A stretch of 64,000 bases of DNA from Delphinapterus leucas (taxonomy: Eukaryota; Chordata; Mammalia; Artiodactyla; Monodontidae), in NCBI RefSeq assembly GCF_002288925.2, contig NW_022098001.1:6911113-6975112 (forward strand). Direction: 5' to 3'. Positions within the stretch are counted from its first letter, which is position 1. Every line of letters begins with the position of its first letter. Positions 10,059-20,194 of this stretch are shown here, one piece after another. A program made the position numbers and the translations under genes. The notes beneath the pieces were generated by a model. The model was not told where the DNA came from. It made no database searches and saw only the letters and a list, made by a program, of their open reading frames with translations.

Positions 10059-10626
10059 AGCCCTTATCCCATCAGCACCCCCGCCCCCACCGGGCAGCGG
10101 GTAGTTGGGGGGTAAGGAAGCAGAGCCGCGTGAGGTGGCATAGTTGACAATTGCTAGGTTTGATGTGGTAATTTACTGTGGATTGGGATTATTGCCTAGT
10201 ACATTTTTAGCCTGGAGCTGTGGGTTACGTGTGATCCAACAGGCCTCTCTGTGGAAAGACTGGAGACCTGGAGGGTGATGCCCACACCCCACTAAGGACC
10301 CAATCCAGCAGGAATCCCAAGTCTGGTGTTTACAGGCTGCATCTGGCCGGCATGTGTGTAATGTTTGGCCCCAGAGTACCCTTTAAAATGTAAAATTTGG
10401 GCTAACATTTAAAATTAGGAGAATTCACATATGAATTGGTGTTTCTGGCATCTCTTAAAAAGGTGAAGATTAGGCAGTATTAGACTTACTGTCCCAGGCA
10501 GTGCTGTCACCCCTAGAAGAGGTGTGTGCTCTCCAGGGTACCAGGCCTACAGCCATGCCCTGCTTCTCACCTCCGTGATGCCACCTGTCTACACCCTGTA
10601 GGCACTGGGTGTTTTGACTCTTGCTA
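10059..10626. other. Mostly unassigned; possible hAT remnant near 10330-10470
   Basis: The stretch gcatctggccggcatgtgtg to ttaggagaattcacatatg resembles an old Charlie/MER5-group nonautonomous hAT, but I cannot place its ends. The rest is unassigned. Confidence 0.3.
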
Positions 10627-11092
10627 CAGAACTGAAGCTCTTAACATTTTGAAGGTCATGGATATAATTCAGGGGACCCAAGGACTTGGATGGGTAAAAA
10701 TTACATCTTGATTTTCAGTAACCGCTGCCTAATGCTGAGCATTTCCTTCCATTATAACTGTAGGCAGAGGCCATGGTAGTGTTGGGATCTGTGACTTTGT
10801 CACCAGAAGAAATCACAGACATTTTCATATCCCATTAGAGTTTCATAGATATCTCCAAATGTCATTTATGCTCATCACTACTCTAAAGTCATGACTTATT
10901 GCCTGATGTTTTTCTTTACCACATTTGGTAAAGAAGCATATATATTATGATATTAGAGGTTTGGTTTTAAATATATATTTTGGTAACTTCTTTTCAATAT
11001 AATTGGTTTCACTGGTATTTTATTTTATGCATTTATTCTGAGAAAAGGTCCATAGGCTTCACCAGCTTATCAAAGGGCTCCAAAGCACAAAA
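10627..11092 (-). mobile_element. Nonautonomous hAT DNA transposon, copy 2
   Basis: Same family as 4304-4797. It shares an ordered series: ataattcaggggaccc, gggtaaaaattacatcttg, cagacattttcatatcccat, aaagaagcatatatat, tataattggtttcactgg, and taggcttcaccagcttatca with a aagggctccaaagcac end. The left terminus (ctgaagctcttaacatt) is a decayed form of the TIR. Confidence 0.75.
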
Positions 11093-11785
11093 TTGGACTC
11101 ACATCTTCAAAAGATGATTGTCAGGTCCCTTGGGGTTGGGAAGGCAGTTCTACAACCATTTGGAGAAGTGGGGCAGGAGGGAGACTAAGCTCCTCCATCC
11201 AGTCCCTCCAGGGTGGCTTCACACTGGACTCCCCCACCCAGGGCAGGGGGCCCTCTGAGGTCTCCCAGAGCCCCGGGAGCGCTTGGCCTCCAGGCAGGAG
11301 GCTGTGCTGTGGTTATGCATTCAGTGGCCTGAGCCCCGGGTCTCCAGGGTCCCCTCCAAAACAATCCCGGGAGGGAACTTGGAGGGAGAAAGCTTAGCTC
11401 CCAGGCCCTAGTGGCCATGCCAGCGTGAGGAGGGCCCAGAGCCAGGAGCTACGTGGGAGCTGACTCATCCTCGGTCTCTCCCTATCCAGGGGTGCACGCC
11501 CACGACGTGCCCTCCCCCTGGCTTCTCCACGCAAACTCCCAGGTTCTGCCCAGGTGTCTGCAAACCCACGCGGGCTCGCCTTGTCCGCATCGCCGCTCCT
11601 AGCAACCACCCTCCGCTCTCTCTGCCAGATCCGGAAATGTGTGGTCTCGGCCGTTTCCTCCTGAATCCTTGAAGCGCCCACTCAGCCTCCGCCCGGTGCT
11701 TCAGCATCCATGCAGTTTGCTGAAGTCACCCTGCTGAAGGGCGTCAAGAGCTGGAGGACAGGTGGCCCTGGGCCTCCCACTCCCG
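11093..11785. promoter_or_regulatory. Unique segment with a CpG-dense core at about 11490-11700
   Basis: No repeat recognised at 11110-11785. The core 11490-11700 is rich in CpG (for example acgcccacgacgtgccc and ccgcatcgccgctcctagca) and contains ctcctagcaacca, similar to an RFX X-box half-site. Three overlapping minus-strand frames (up to 95 codons) lack motifs. Candidate enhancer or orphan promoter; no transcript evidence. Confidence 0.3.
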
Positions 11786-12060
11786 CTCCCACCCTGTGGC
11801 GGCACCTGATGCTTCGACAGCCGCCTCTTCCAGAACCAATGGACACGCTCGCTCCCCCCCACCCCGGTTTCCATGACACTGCACTTTCCCAAGTCTCCTC
11901 CAGATTTCTGACAGCTCGTTTCCTCGCTGGCTGGCGTCGCCTCCTCCTGGCTTCTCACCATGGGCGTGACAGAGGCGCTGCCCTCGGCTCTTCCCCCAGC
12001 GGGTGCCCACCACCTCACCACCTCCCTCCACTGCTGCTCCTCCGCCCTTGACCACCCACG
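11786..12060 (+). mobile_element. L2 LINE reverse-transcriptase remnant
   Basis: The frame starting at 11710 contains GFHDTALSQVSSRFLTARF, which resembles the L2 ORF2 segment around GFxDTxLSWxSSYL, followed by cctcctcctggcttctc. Heavily decayed; edges approximate. Confidence 0.5.
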
Positions 12061-12264
12061 TTCCCTAATCCTACGTGGCCAAGTTATACAGAGCTTCTTG
12101 CCCCACCCCATAAAAAACAAGTCCTATATCAGACTGTCAGACTGGCAGGGCCTGGAGAGGTTCCTGTGTGGGCTGGGAAGCCCACCACGCACCTGGTGGG
12201 ATGTTGCTGGGGAGACTTAACAATACCCCCTGAGCCTGGGCTACTACAGGTCTGTGAGAGGCAA

Positions 12265-12345
12265 GCCAGTGTAAGGCTAAGGGTATAGGACTCTGTGAGC
12301 CGACTGCCCAAGTTCAAACTCTGCCTCTGCTACTTGCTGCTTCTA
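12265..12345 (-). mobile_element. MIR SINE fragment
   Basis: gtataggactctgtgagcc, ctgcccaagttcaaactctg, cctctgctacttgctgct: the 3' part of MIR in reverse. Confidence 0.65.
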
Positions 12346-12657
12346 TCTCAGGCAAGTTCATTTATTTGTTCATCGATTTATGTAACAAATGTTAATTGAG
12401 CCCCAGTCTGTGTGCCAGACTGCTGAAAATACAAACGGAGACACAAAGTGACTCCCCACACTTGTGATGTTTAGGAAGAGTCACGGCATTAATCAAATAA
12501 TACCCAAACAAATGCTCAGCTGTGACTGTGACAATGTGAGGGAGAGGTCCAGGGTGCTATGAGAACCCAGCACAAGATGGTCTTATCAGGGAGGTCAGCG
12601 ACAGCTTCCTCGAGGACATGACCTTTAAGCTCAGATCAGAAGGATGAGTGGGGTTAT
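12346..12657 (-). mobile_element. L2 LINE 3' fragment
   Basis: Starts ttcatttatttgttcatcg, then gccccagtctgtgtgccag, cagggtgctatgagaaccc and ctcgaggacatgacctttaa: reverse L2 3' region, overrun at its right edge by a MaLR LTR. Confidence 0.75.
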
Positions 12658-12658
12658 G

Positions 12659-13235
12659 AGGTGTGACGGGCTGAATAATGGCCCTGAAGATGTCCACATT
12701 CTGATCCCCAGAATCTATGAATATGTTACCTTACATGACAAAAAAGATGTGATTCAGTTAAGGATTTTTTTTTTTTTGGCCATGCTGCATGGCTTGTGGG
12801 ATCTTAGTTCCCCTACCAGGGGTTGAACCCAGGCCCTGGCAGTGAAAGCCCACAGTCCTAACCACTGGACCACCAGGGAATTCCGCCCAGTTAAGGATCT
12901 TGAGATGGGAGATTCTCCTGGATTATCTGAGTGGACCCAGTGTAATCACAGGTGTCCTTATAAGAAAGAGGCAGAGGGTCAGAGAAGATATGACAATAAA
13001 AGCAGAGGTGGGAGGGATGGCATTGCTGGAAGGGGGGGCCATGAGCCAAGGAAGCCTCTAGAAGCTAGAAAAGGAAAGGCAATGGATTCTACCCTAGAGC
13101 CTCTAGAAGGAAGGAAGCCTGGCCGACCCATTTTGGACTTCTAACCCCAGAACCGTAAGATAATAACTTTGTGTTGCTTTAAGTCACTAGTTTGAGATAA
13201 TTTGATACGACAGCACTAGGGATCTAACACCATAG
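12659..13235 (+). mobile_element. MaLR-type LTR with nested SINE
   Basis: gtgtgacgggctgaataatg, ccccagaatctatgaatatg, aaggatcttgagatgggag, taatcacaggtgtccttata, tctagaagctagaaaagg, ttggacttctaaccccagaa and a cactagggatctaaca end follow a MaLR (MLT1/MST-group) LTR. A CHR SINE splits it at 12766-12887. Confidence 0.8.
12766..12887 (-). mobile_element. Short CHR-type SINE, full-length for its class
   Basis: Poly(T) at 12766-12777, then ggccatgctgcatggcttg, through aaccactggaccaccaggg and aattcc, the complement of a tRNA-like head. The duplicated target is cagttaaggat (12755-12765 and 12888-12898). About 120 bp; lacks the long body of the younger class. Confidence 0.95.
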
Positions 13236-13419
13236 GAGAAGAATGGAAAAGTGTGTGTGAAGGCCAGGGATGAGAAGTGGGTACCTATGATCTAAAAAAC
13301 GAAAATGTGTATGTGTGGGTGTGTATGGGGTTTCAGGGGTGGGAGCCATGAGGCTGGACAGCTGGGCAAGAGCCAGACCATGATCAACAAGCAGCCATTT
13401 CAAGCAGCTCCTGATTGAT

Positions 13420-13560
13420 TGATTCACACTGTTAACCCCTCTAAGCCTCAGATTCCTCACTGGTAAGATGACGACTTCCCAGGTCTGTTGAGAGGATTAC
13501 ATGAGATTGCGTACGTGTTGAGTGTACCTCTTACTTAGTAAGTGCCTGTTTAGTGTCAAG
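13420..13560 (-). mobile_element. MIR SINE fragment
   Basis: taacccctctaagcctcag, attcctcactggtaagatg, ttgagaggattacatgag and ttagtaagtgcctgtttag: reverse MIR. Confidence 0.75.
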
Positions 13561-13754
13561 CATGATTATGGTCCTGTGGTTTTCCAGCTGGGCTCCATGG
13601 AGCCCTGGGAATTCCGCGAGACTCCTCTGGGGCTGCTGAGGATCGGGAGGGAAAGAGGGCCGAGGTGGGGCAGGGCAGTTCTGCCCGCAGTCAGAGCAGC
13701 TGACCTTGTATTTGTTTGCACGTTGGACTTGGCTTCTGCTTAAGATGATGTTTG

Positions 13755-14100
13755 CTTATTTTTTAAAATTAATTAATGAATTAATTTTTGGCTGCGTTGG
13801 GTCTTCGTTGCCGCGCGTGGGCTTTCTCTAGTTGCGGCGGCTGCTCTTCGTTGTGGTGCGTGGGCTTCTTGCAGTGGCTTCTCTTGTTGCGGAGCATGGG
13901 CCCTAGGTGTTCAGGCTTCAGTGGTTGCGGCACACGGGCTCAGTAGTCGTGGCTCGCGGGCTCTAGAGTGCAGGCTCAGTAATTGTGGCGCACAGGTTTA
14001 GTTGCTCCGTGGCACGGCTGGATCTTCCTGGACCAGGGCTTGAACCTGTGTCCCCTGCATCGGCAGGTGGATTCTTAACCACTGCGCCACCAGGGAAGTT
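13755..14100 (-). mobile_element. Long-form CHR-type SINE (about 345 bp)
   Basis: The tail end lies at the left (attaattaatgaattaat), then ttttggctgcgttgggtctt, a body of repeated gtggctt/ggctcag motifs, and gcgccaccagggaagtt as complement of the tRNA-like head. A perfect 16-bp duplication, cttaagatgatgtttg, lies at 13739-13754 and 14101-14116. Confidence 0.97.
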
Positions 14101-14344
14101 CTTAAGATGATGTTTGAATAAGAGGTTCCTCAGCTAAGACACAGTTTGAATGCCACTGCTCTAGCCTGCCTCTGCTTCTTCCAGTGAGGAAACCCTGGCC
14201 TGGAGGTGCCACCACGGCTTGTGCTGCCTTGGAGCCAGCTGGAGAACCCAGCCCCCAATCTCTGATGCCTTGATCAACCCTTTGTGGTCCAGGGTTCTGG
14301 GCCGTGGGGTCAGATCGGGGGCTTTGTAACTTGGAGTCCGTTTT

Positions 14345-14490
14345 CCTTCCTGGCCCTTCCTGTGGTCTGCATTCTATGTTTACTTGCATCTTCTTTGTTT
14401 CATGTCAGTCTCCCTCAAAGGACGCTAGAGTCCATGGGGGCAGGTTCTGTTAACCACAGTATCTCCAGGGCCTGACGCTGTGTCTGACAT
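14345..14490 (+). mobile_element. L2 LINE 3' end
   Basis: ctagagtccatgggggcagg, tctgttaaccacagtatctc, cagggcctgacgctgtgtct resembles the L2 terminal segment without the gaatgaatga tail. Confidence 0.65.
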
Positions 14491-14605
14491 GTGATAATGA
14501 CAGGAAACACTTGGAAAGTGCTCACTCTGTCCCAAGCACTGTCCCATGTCGTCTACACACATTCACGGTTCATAGTTACCCCTAACTCACACAGTCAGCT
14601 CTCAA
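14491..14605 (+). mobile_element. MIR SINE fragment
   Basis: gaaacacttggaaagtgctc, actctgtcccaagcactg and acccctaactcacacagtca match the MIR 5' half in order. Confidence 0.55.
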
Positions 14606-14624
14606 GACGTGTTGGCTTAATGTT

Positions 14625-14790
14625 TCACATCACTTGTGCACCTGGGTGAGTTTCTTAGCCTCATCTGTAAAATGGGGGTCAACAACATGGACAGTGGTGA
14701 TGGTGAGGATGAAGCGGCTTCATGACGTCTGCCTGTCGCCTGGCTTGGGGCCTGGCTGCACAGCCACTCAGGAAGGGTAGCCATTAAAAT
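14625..14790 (-). mobile_element. MIR SINE fragment
   Basis: cctgggtgagtttcttagcc, tcatctgtaaaatgggggtc and atggtgaggatgaagcggc match reverse MIR. It lies tail to tail with the preceding MIR fragment. Confidence 0.75.
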
Positions 14791-15384
14791 GACCTCATTG
14801 CACTGGGTGCCAGATTGCTCTGGTTCCAGCCACCCAGTCTTGATAGGGTCACTGCTGCAATCTGGTCCCCTGAGCTGCAAAGGATTGCTTCCGTCCATCG
14901 GGCAAGTCACTTCCTGCAAAGTTTCTCTTACTCACTCCTCCTCTTCCTCCTCTGGGCCCAGACCAGCACATCTGCCTTTCTGGGCTCCAGCTCCCTCCCA
15001 TTGCAATCAACTCTGCAGGTGGCTGCTTTCTCCTACACTCTGCTTTGCTGCTTCCTTCTCTCTCGGGGCCCCAAGAAGATCCATACAACCTGTATCATCA
15101 AAAATGACCCTCCTGGGATCCTGAGGACAGTGTAAATCCATGCCGTGCCCCATGGCTCCCAGGCCACCACTAATAGCCCCAGCAGGAGCCTCTACCTGTG
15201 GCCTGGCCCCCCGACAGCCTTTGCTGAGCCCCCTCCTCTGCACTCCTGCAGCACCCCTTGCTCCATTGCTACCCGTCTCGCATGATCTACAGGTGTCTTT
15301 CACATATCTAATGGAAACGCGGTGAACATGTAAGATCCCTGAGGATCCTGAGATTCCTCTTTAGGAGTTCTGGAATCTGTGCCT
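14791..15384. other. Unique DNA, no gene recognised
   Basis: Pyrimidine-rich stretches at 14920-15060 produce frames on both strands of about 100 codons without motifs. Nothing supportable. Confidence 0.5.
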
Positions 15385-15990
15385 TTGACACCATTCCCAC
15401 CACCTAGTTGAGGCCACCCCAGTCTCTCACCTGGATGATCACAGAATGTCATGGTCTGTCTCCTCTGGCCTTGCCCCCTCCCATTGGGCATTGGGGTGAC
15501 CTTTGAAAGCACAGATGAGTTTATGGCACTGTCTTTTGGGGCTCCCCGTTGTCCTCAGAGGAGCTCTTAAGACCAGTTCCCGCTCCCTCCCCATCTCACT
15601 GGATCCAGACAAGCAGAATTGACTTACAGTGGCTTGAATGGACTGGGTTCTCCAGGTGGTGAAAGGTTCTTCCTTCTGCCTGAGACACTCCCCTTCCTCT
15701 CCCCTCCACCCCTTCTACCCATTGGCTAATTCCTGCTCACACCCAGATCTCAGCTGAGATGCACCTCCCAGGAAAGGGCTCTCGGGCTACCTGCAGCCTT
15801 GGCCTCTTCCATGAGCCTAGAGCATGGTACACATTCCCTGCTTTTTTGTAATTGCCTGTTTATTGCTCATAGCCCCACTTGCCTGTCTGCACTCTTGAGG
15901 GCAGGGCCCCTGTCTCCACCGCCTTGAGCCAAGCACAGTGCCTGGCACATAGTAGGTACTTAATAAACACTAGTTCAATTGAACTGAACT
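15385..15990 (+). mobile_element. L2 LINE 3' region (about 600 bp)
   Basis: ctcttgagggcagggcccct, gcacagtgcctggcacatag, taggtacttaataaacac is the classic L2 3' terminus. The upstream part (15660-15850) is the preceding L2 segment. Confidence 0.85.
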
Positions 15991-16082
15991 ACTCCCAAAG
16001 CTCGACCAGGCTCCTCAACCTTCCCATCTCTCCAAATCCTACCAGGCCCTTCAGATAACAACAACAACAGCTGACATTTTTT

Positions 16083-16288
16083 TTTTTTTTTTTTGCGGTA
16101 TGCGGGCCTCTCACTGTTGTGGCCTCTCCCATTGCGGAGCACAGGCTCCGGACACGCAGGCTCAGTGGCCATGACTCACGGGCCCAGCCGCTCCGCGGCA
16201 TGTGGGATCTTCCTGGACCAGGGCACGAACCCGCGTCCCCTGCATCGGCAGGCGGACTCTCAACCACTGCACCACCAGGGAAGCCCCT
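16083..16288 (-). mobile_element. CHR-2-like SINE, young
   Basis: Poly(T), gcggtatgcgggcctctcac, through gccaccaggg-like head and aagccc. Duplicated target agctgacatttttt at 16069-16082 and 16289-16302. It landed exactly at the 5' end of a MIR, and the duplicated bases belong to that MIR. Confidence 0.97.
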
Positions 16289-16480
16289 AGCTGACATTTT
16301 TTGAGTGCTTGTTATGAGCCTGGCACTCATGCATATCGCCTCTGTTTACTCTTCAACAGCCTTGTGAGGTAGGAACTATTTTACAGAAGCCCAGGCTTAG
16401 AGAGGCAAACTAACTAGCCTAAGGTCACACAGCTAGAAAGGGGTAGTGCTGAATTGGCACCCAGCTTGCTGACTTCTCGA
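16289..16480 (+). mobile_element. MIR SINE
   Basis: tttgagtgcttgttatgagc, ctggcactcatgc, ccttgtgaggtaggaactat, aggtcacacagctagaaagg: a good MIR copy. Confidence 0.9.
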
Positions 16481-16499
16481 GTCTTCCTTCTCGACACTG

Positions 16500-16795
16500 C
16501 CGATGTGCCCACTTGTTCTCCCACCTTCTCCACAAAGCCCTCTTCTTCCTCTGACCCCTCAGGGTCTCTGCCTTCCCAGATCCTCCCCACCGCATCATCT
16601 ATACCTGTAGCTTCCTGACTGCGCGCTGCCTTCAACGGCTCTCTAGCACAGAGGTATTTAACCGGTTCATCTCTCTAACTAGTGAGAAGCTACCCGAGGT
16701 CGAGGACTATGATCTCTGTTTTCTAGGAGGCCCCGGGATACCCAGCCCAGTGGTGGGCACCCAGTGAATATCTTCCAATTCACCAGTAAAACAAA
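16500..16795 (+). mobile_element. L2 LINE 3' region
   Basis: cttctcccaccttctccac-like start, tctaactagtgagaagctac, aggtcgaggactatgatct, then cagtggtgggcacccagtga: L2 3' consensus in order. Confidence 0.75.
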
Positions 16796-17114
16796 GGCCG
16801 TGTCCTCAGGCTGCATGCATCTGAGGAGGTGGCTCGGGAGGGTCTGTGCTCTCTTCTTCTCTTCGTGATTCCGGTTAAATAATGAAGTGTTGATGGAGAA
16901 CTCTGGCTACTTTCTAATCCCTGATGTTTTGGGACATTATGAATTGCAGAGACCCATGGAATTCCGGGGAAGAGAGTGCCAAGATTCCTTGAGGCCAAAT
17001 CTGTGATCTGCATCTCTGACTTCATTTTTCTGTCCAGGGAGTCCCATTTTTTATCATAATATGTTTCTGGAAACTATGTCATAAATCAGATTATCAAAAA
17101 AGGGATTGTATTTA
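16796..17114. other. Unique DNA
   Basis: No repeat or gene recognised. A small minus-strand frame of 81 codons (16780-17025) has no identifiable features. Confidence 0.5.
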
Positions 17115-17270
17115 GTCAGCACAAATATAGTGTACTGAGCACTTACGAATATGCCAGGCCATGAGCTAGGTGAAGGGGGCTAAACTTAAATGTGACAGGG
17201 TTCTGCTCTCAGGGGTCTCACTGTCTTGCTAGAGTCATGAAACAACTCATCACAGTAAAAGGCCCCTGAG
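17115..17270 (-). mobile_element. L2 LINE 3' end fragment
   Basis: tgtactgagcacttacgaat, atgccaggccatgagctagg, gctctcaggggtctcactgt matches reverse L2. Confidence 0.75.
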
Positions 17271-17934
17271 TTTCACATGTTCTGGCTCCCATCTGCCTCT
17301 GCAAGGTCTCCCTAGGTGTTTCTAGAAGTTTCCCATGGTGTCTCACGTGGGCTCATGCCTAAGTCCAGGCATTGCCCCAAACACGTGATTTCCATGGTTG
17401 TTTTCCTCCTCTTCCCTGCTCCAGTCCGTGCCCTGTGGACTACACCCTTGCAGGGCACCCATGGCAGATGGTGAAGCAGGTCGTGGACCAGGGGTGACGT
17501 CGCAGGACACTCCTCTCCCCGTCAGTGTCACACTCCGCCAGGGAGTCGTAAACCTGGGCTGGCTGAGCCCCTGTGTTATAGCGCTTTTAGTGAAATGGCT
17601 CTGCAGTGTCTGACGTGGCTGCCTAGGACGATCTGTCTACACACACGCACACGCGCACACACACACACACACACTTGGCTCAGACTGGAGTCCACAGGTT
17701 CTGAGCTCAGGTGCATCCCCTTTCCAATAACAAAGCTCTCTCACTGCCTGATGGGCTTCCCCCTGGGATTTACTCTCCTGCAGAAGGTTCCTCACTCCCT
17801 CTGCAGCATCAGCTCCTGGCAGGCTGCCTCACCATTTCCCTACACAAGCCTAGGCATGTCCCAGTTTTGCCACAGCACAGCACTCTAGTCCCACCTGTTT
17901 CTCTTAAACGTGTCTTACTTACTCATGCTCAGAT
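17271..17934. other. Unique DNA with a CA microsatellite
   Basis: Apart from the dinucleotide repeat at 17639-17674, nothing is recognisable. Short frames at 17398-17938 lack codon bias. Confidence 0.5.
17639..17674. repeat. (CA)n microsatellite with CG interruptions
   Basis: Alternating AC with a few cg interruptions in its left half; about 36 bp. Confidence 0.95.
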
Positions 17935-18040
17935 GTAGAAAAAAGACAAGAAAGAAATACTCCAAGAGGTGTTGATGCTGGGAGGTTTTATTTTCTTTTT
18001 CATACTCTGCTGTCTTTTCCAAAATTTAGAAAATAAGCAC
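17935..18040 (+). mobile_element. LINE 3' end remnant (L1-like)
   Basis: gctgggaggttttattttct, cttttccaaaatttagaaaa follows the 3' terminal motif of old mammalian L1s. A related remnant is at 52720-52900. Confidence 0.5.
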
Positions 18041-18059
18041 GCCTCCCTCTTACAATCTC

Positions 18060-18724
18060 CTCACCCCACTGCACTCCCCAATAAAAGCTTTTATTATGGT
18101 GGATGTTTTTGTTAAAATACAAAATTAACAACACAAACTGTAGAAGCAAAGAGGAAAAAAAAGATGAACTCTAGGGTGTCAAGGGGAAGTAGAAAATCTT
18201 CCCAAAGGAATACTGTTACAATTGGAAGTTCTTAAACAAATGAATCATAGATACAGCGAAGCATATACCATAAGACCAATGCCATAGTAACTGTAAATCT
18301 CCCCAATCATTCAAAGAAGTAAAATTAATTTCCAAGCCCTACAAAATATACATATCACATTGATTATATAAGGGACTGCAATGAACTTTTAAGTGTACGT
18401 ATCGCATATTAAAACGCACACACAACTTTTATAACATACCAAGGCATAGTAGGTTGGCTACAGTAAATAGTACACATCTAATTGACAACAGTATTGTTCA
18501 CCTTTGACTTCAGAAGTGCACGATGCTTGATCTTCATGCCTTCCTTTTCTCTGAAGCACACCAGGATGTTCAGAATCACTCCTTGGAGCCCCATGCTGGG
18601 GTAGTTGAGGACGAGGCATAGGATTTAGGTGTCTGTTGCTGATGATAATGACGCTGTGTCTTTGACTGCAAATTGTTTTAAATATCCGGAAGGGCTGACG
18701 AAGCATCCTCTTCTTCCTCCACAT
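18060..18724 (-). CDS. Candidate last exon plus 3'UTR of an unidentified gene or pseudogene
   Basis: On the minus strand an acceptor (cttttaaacacag) precedes 18724, followed by a short coding-like stretch and then about 600 bp of AT-rich, repeat-free sequence. An AATAAA hexamer lies in the minus strand at about 18091-18096, where the plus strand reads ttttattatgg. In one frame the exon would begin VEEEEDASSALPDI and stop (about 18680); another stays open for 88 codons. Neither is recognisable. A CHR SINE sits only about 25 bp upstream of the acceptor, separating the acceptor from its natural branch-point region. No upstream exon is identified. It could be an intact terminal exon, a truncated processed pseudogene, or simply AT-rich unique DNA. 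Confidence 0.25.
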
Positions 18725-18749
18725 CTGTGTTTAAAAGCTACTAGGCAGG

Positions 18750-18957
18750 GGGCTTCCCTGGTGGCGGAGTGGTTGAGAGTCCGCCTGCCGATGCAGGGGA
18801 TGCGGGTTTGTGCCCCAGTCCGGGAGGATCCCACGTGCCGCGGAGCGGCTGGGCCCGTGAGCCATGGCCGCTGAGCCTGCGCGTCCGGAGCCTGTGCTCC
18901 GCGACGGGAGGGGCCGCAGCAGTGTGAGGCCGGCGTACTGCAAAAAAAAAAAAAAAA
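18750..18957 (+). mobile_element. CHR-2-like SINE, young, sense orientation
   Basis: Starts gggcttccctggtggcggag with A and B boxes of the tRNA-like head (ggtggcggagtggttgag; gggtttgtgccc), the young-class body, and an A tail of about 20. Perfect 17-bp target duplication aaaagctactaggcagg at 18733-18749 and 18958-18974. Confidence 0.98.
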
Positions 18958-18974
18958 AAAAGCTACTAGGCAGG

Positions 18975-19279
18975 AATTCAGGGTCAGGGTTAACACAGGC
19001 TCCAGGAAGGCTGCTGCAGGCTCTGAAGACAGCCCTCCCCATCCTTCCCTCCGCATGGACCACTGAACAGCTGTAACTTTAACTGACAGCCCTCAGAATA
19101 CAAAACTGCTGTTGGATGGTTCTCTTCATCTGGGACAACAGTGGTGAGAAACAGATGGGTGGGGATTGAGGTGCAGGAACTCACCAAACTCCATCTGTGG
19201 ATCACAGAATTAAAGTGTGTGCAGGATGGAAAAGACCTGTGCTATGTGCTTCTCCAGCCTCTAAGAGCCACCACCACTG
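18975..19279. other. Unique DNA
   Basis: A minus-strand frame of 71 codons (18990-19205) includes DEENHPTAVLYSEGCQLKLQ, which looks somewhat protein-like, but there is no clear exon boundary or codon bias. Left unassigned. Confidence 0.4.
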
Positions 19280-19429
19280 ACCTGAGAAGGCACATACTCT
19301 GTGCCTGAAATTACTACAGAGATGGTTTAATTTCATGTAATTGACACAATTCTGTGAAGTAAATAATATCGCCCCGATTTTACAGATGAGAAAACAGAGG
19401 CTCAGTGAACTTAAGAAACTTAGCAGTGT
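19280..19429 (+). mobile_element. MIR SINE, left part of a split copy
   Basis: ggcacatactctgtgcctga, attttacagatgagaaaaca, gaggctcagtgaacttaag: MIR. It is cut by the following LTR and continues at 19901. Confidence 0.85.
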
Positions 19430-19900
19430 ATTAGTTTGCTAGGGCTGCAGTAACAAAGTGCTGCAAACTGGGTGCCTAAAACAACAGAAATTTATTGCCT
19501 CACAGTTCTGGAGGCTAGAAGTCCAAAGTCACAGCATCAGAAGGGTTGGTTCTAGGGACCAGGAGGAAGAATCTATTCCATACATGCCTTTCTCCTTGCA
19601 TCTTGTGGTTGCCGGCAACCTTTGGCATTCTTCAGCTTGTAGATATACCTCGCCCCAATCTCTCCCTTCATCTTTACATGCCATTCTCCATGTGTGTGTC
19701 TGTGTCTCCATCTCCAAATTTTCCCTTTTTTAAGGACAGCAGTCAGAGTAGGGCACACTCTAACAAGCTCATTTTAACTTGATTATCTCTATGAAGACTC
19801 TATTTACAAATAAGGCCACATTCTGAGGTACTGGGGGTCAGGACTTCAAATTTTTTGGGAGGAACTTTGGGGACTTCAACGATTCAGTCCATACTATAAA
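19430..19900 (-). mobile_element. MaLR-type LTR inserted in a MIR
   Basis: gtattagtttgctagggctg, caacagaaatttattgcctc, acagttctggaggctagaag, aaataaggccacattctgag, gtactgggggtcaggacttc: complement of a MaLR (MLT1/MST-type) LTR. Solo, without internal sequence. Confidence 0.85.
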
Positions 19901-19990
19901 GATATCACTTCTGGTAAGTGATGGAGCCAATATTCAAAACCTAGACAATCTGATACCAGCTCTTAACCAAACCCTATCCTGTCTCCTATC
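19901..19990 (+). mobile_element. MIR SINE, right part
   Basis: ggtaagtgatggagccaata, ttcaaaacctagac, ctcttaaccaaaccctatcc completes the MIR interrupted at 19429. Confidence 0.75.
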
Positions 19991-20194
19991 TGGCTCTTCC
20001 TGGCCACCTGGCTCTCTCCTGTAGAACATATCTGTGGCAAGGAGATTGGCGACCACAGAGGCTGGAGCCCACCTACCACGTCAGAAGACTTCCTAAATAT
20101 AATCTCTTATTTTCTATGCTTTCCTCTGGAGGGATATACTAATAGTTCAAGTCTTTTCTCCATGCAGATGTTGACAGACGTTTGCTCTGATAAG

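Noticed and set aside
18750..18835. tRNA-like sequence with A and B boxes
   Set aside because: It is the head of a CHR SINE with body, poly(A) and target duplication, not a tRNA gene; the same applies to the other copies.
18625..19056. 143-codon minus frame
   Set aside because: Composed largely of a CHR SINE, including its poly(A) read as a phenylalanine run.
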